Shown here: piece after piece, positions 22,908-23,331 of the stretch
Layout of the letters: each line of letters opens with the position of its first letter
How positions within the stretch are numbered: the stretch's first letter is position 1
Assembly (NCBI GenBank): GCA_023266245.1
Contig: JAHFRO010000032.1
Coordinates: forward strand, 1,705-25,035
DNA length: 23,331 nucleotides
Reading direction: 5' to 3'
DNA from: Betaproteobacteria bacterium
GTDB taxonomy: Bacteria > Pseudomonadota > Gammaproteobacteria > Burkholderiales > SG8-41
Notes under the pieces: model-generated
What the model saw: only the letters and a program-made list of their open reading frames with translations
What the model was told of the DNA's origin: nothing
Database searches by the model: none
Program-made: the position numbers and the translations under genes

Positions 22908-23331
22908 ATGGCCCCCTATCGCGCGCCGCGCTGGCTGCCAGCCGGGCATGCGCAAACCCTCTACGCCGCGCTGTGCGCGCCGCGCCCGCGCGTTGCCTAC
23001 CGGCGCGAACGCTGGGACACGCCGGACGGCGATTTCATTGATCTCGACTGGGCGGAAAACCAGGATTCAGGATTCGGGATTCAGGATTCAGCAAAAGCCC
23101 CGCTAGTAGTGCTGTTTCACGGCCTAGAAGGCAGCTCGCAGAGCCATTACGCGCTGAGCCTGATGCACGCTGTGCGCGAGTTCGGCTGGCGCGGAGTGGT
23201 GGTCCATTTCCGCGGCTGCAGCGGCGAACTCAATCGCCTGGCGCGCGCCTACCACTCCGGCGACAGCCCCGAAATCGACTGGATACTGCGGCGCCTGCGG
23301 CAAGCCCATACTGAAATACCGCTCTACGCGG
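22908..23331 (+). CDS. yheT: YheT-like alpha/beta hydrolase (3' end beyond window)
   Basis: The frame stays open to the window end, giving the first 141 residues. It opens with YRAPRWLPAGHAQTLYAAL and DGDFIDLDW, then the oxyanion region LVVLFHGLEGSSQSHYALSL and VVVHFRGCSGELNRLARAYH, which are distinctive for the YheT/COG0429 family of esterase-like hydrolases; the catalytic serine (GFSLGGN in relatives) would lie past the edge. Between the DLDW strand and the LVVLFHGLEG strand, residues NQDSGFGIQDS come from an in-frame GGATTCA heptamer array. Relatives have a shorter, variable linker there, so folding is probably preserved. The substrate is unknown; the family is often linked to short acyl esters. 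Confidence 0.88.
   Translation, partial: MAPYRAPRWLPAGHAQTLYAALCAPRPRVAYRRERWDTPDGDFIDLDWAENQDSGFGIQDSAKAPLVVLFHGLEGSSQSHYALSLMHAVREFGWRGVVVHFRGCSGELNRLARAYHSGDSPEIDWILRRLRQAHTEIPLYA
23063..23090. repeat. GGATTCA heptamer array inside the yheT-like gene
   Basis: Four 7-base units (GGATTCA, GGATTCG, GGATTCA, GGATTCA) occur in register inside the coding sequence, adding about ten residues to a surface loop without breaking the frame. Confidence 0.9.

Overview
The window reads as GC-rich chromosomal DNA of a betaproteobacterium, probably an environmental member near Burkholderiales or Nitrosomonadales. The support is the E. coli-like class I DAHP synthase, the glnE/yhdP/nitrilase/tldD neighbourhood, and the ilvE / CHCC zinc-finger / waaF / NTF2-like order, all of which I know from that class. 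The taxonomic call is inference from protein content. No rRNA, tRNA, insertion sequence, phage gene or CRISPR array was seen.

Layout: (1) 1-2361 holds the end of a DJ-1/PfpI gene, convergent with a BtuF-like metal/corrinoid-binding lipo- or periplasmic receptor, then a free-standing cyclic-nucleotide-binding protein. (2) 2448-10245, all minus strand, holds aroG, tldD, a nitrilase-family amidase, a small exported protein and the giant AsmA-like yhdP; yhdP, the small gene and the nitrilase overlap by 1-4 bases and look translationally coupled. (3) 10275-14537 is a convergent nitrogen-control pair: glnE (adenylyltransferase) on plus and glnA (its substrate, with the adenylylation tyrosine present) on minus. 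(4) 14754-16082 is a six-TM class III adenylate cyclase, diverging from ilvE across a 346-base spacer. (5) 16429-19242 is ilvE, a zinc-finger protein, waaF and an NTF2-like protein. (6) 19378-22769 is a three-gene catabolic cassette: a tricarballylate-dehydrogenase-like flavoprotein, an adducin-type class II aldolase homologue and a LigI-like amidohydrolase. Both hydrolytic/aldol enzymes lack a residue that is usually catalytic in their superfamily. (7) 22908 to the end is a YheT-like alpha/beta hydrolase cut by the window edge.

The most unusual signal is not a gene. At least eleven places carry short arrays of 7- or 8-base units (a few near 9-11) repeated in register, most of them paired with a reverse-complement array 15-95 bases away. 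The unit sequence differs from locus to locus (CACAGAGR, CGCAAAGR, CGCCAAGR, CACGACT, CCTTCTG/CTTCATC, GTTCCGA, GTGAGATC, GGATTCA, CTGAAAC, CTCATCC), but the architecture is the same. The arrays sit at gene edges and have been absorbed into genes: they encode part of a signal peptide and a C-terminal tail (btuF-like gene), the annotated N-terminus of TldD, a surface-loop insertion in the YheT-like hydrolase, and the bases immediately before (and in one case part of) start codons of waaF and yheT. I have seen similar CACAGAG- and CGCAAAG-type repeats in unrelated environmental genomes, but I know of no explanation for their origin or function.
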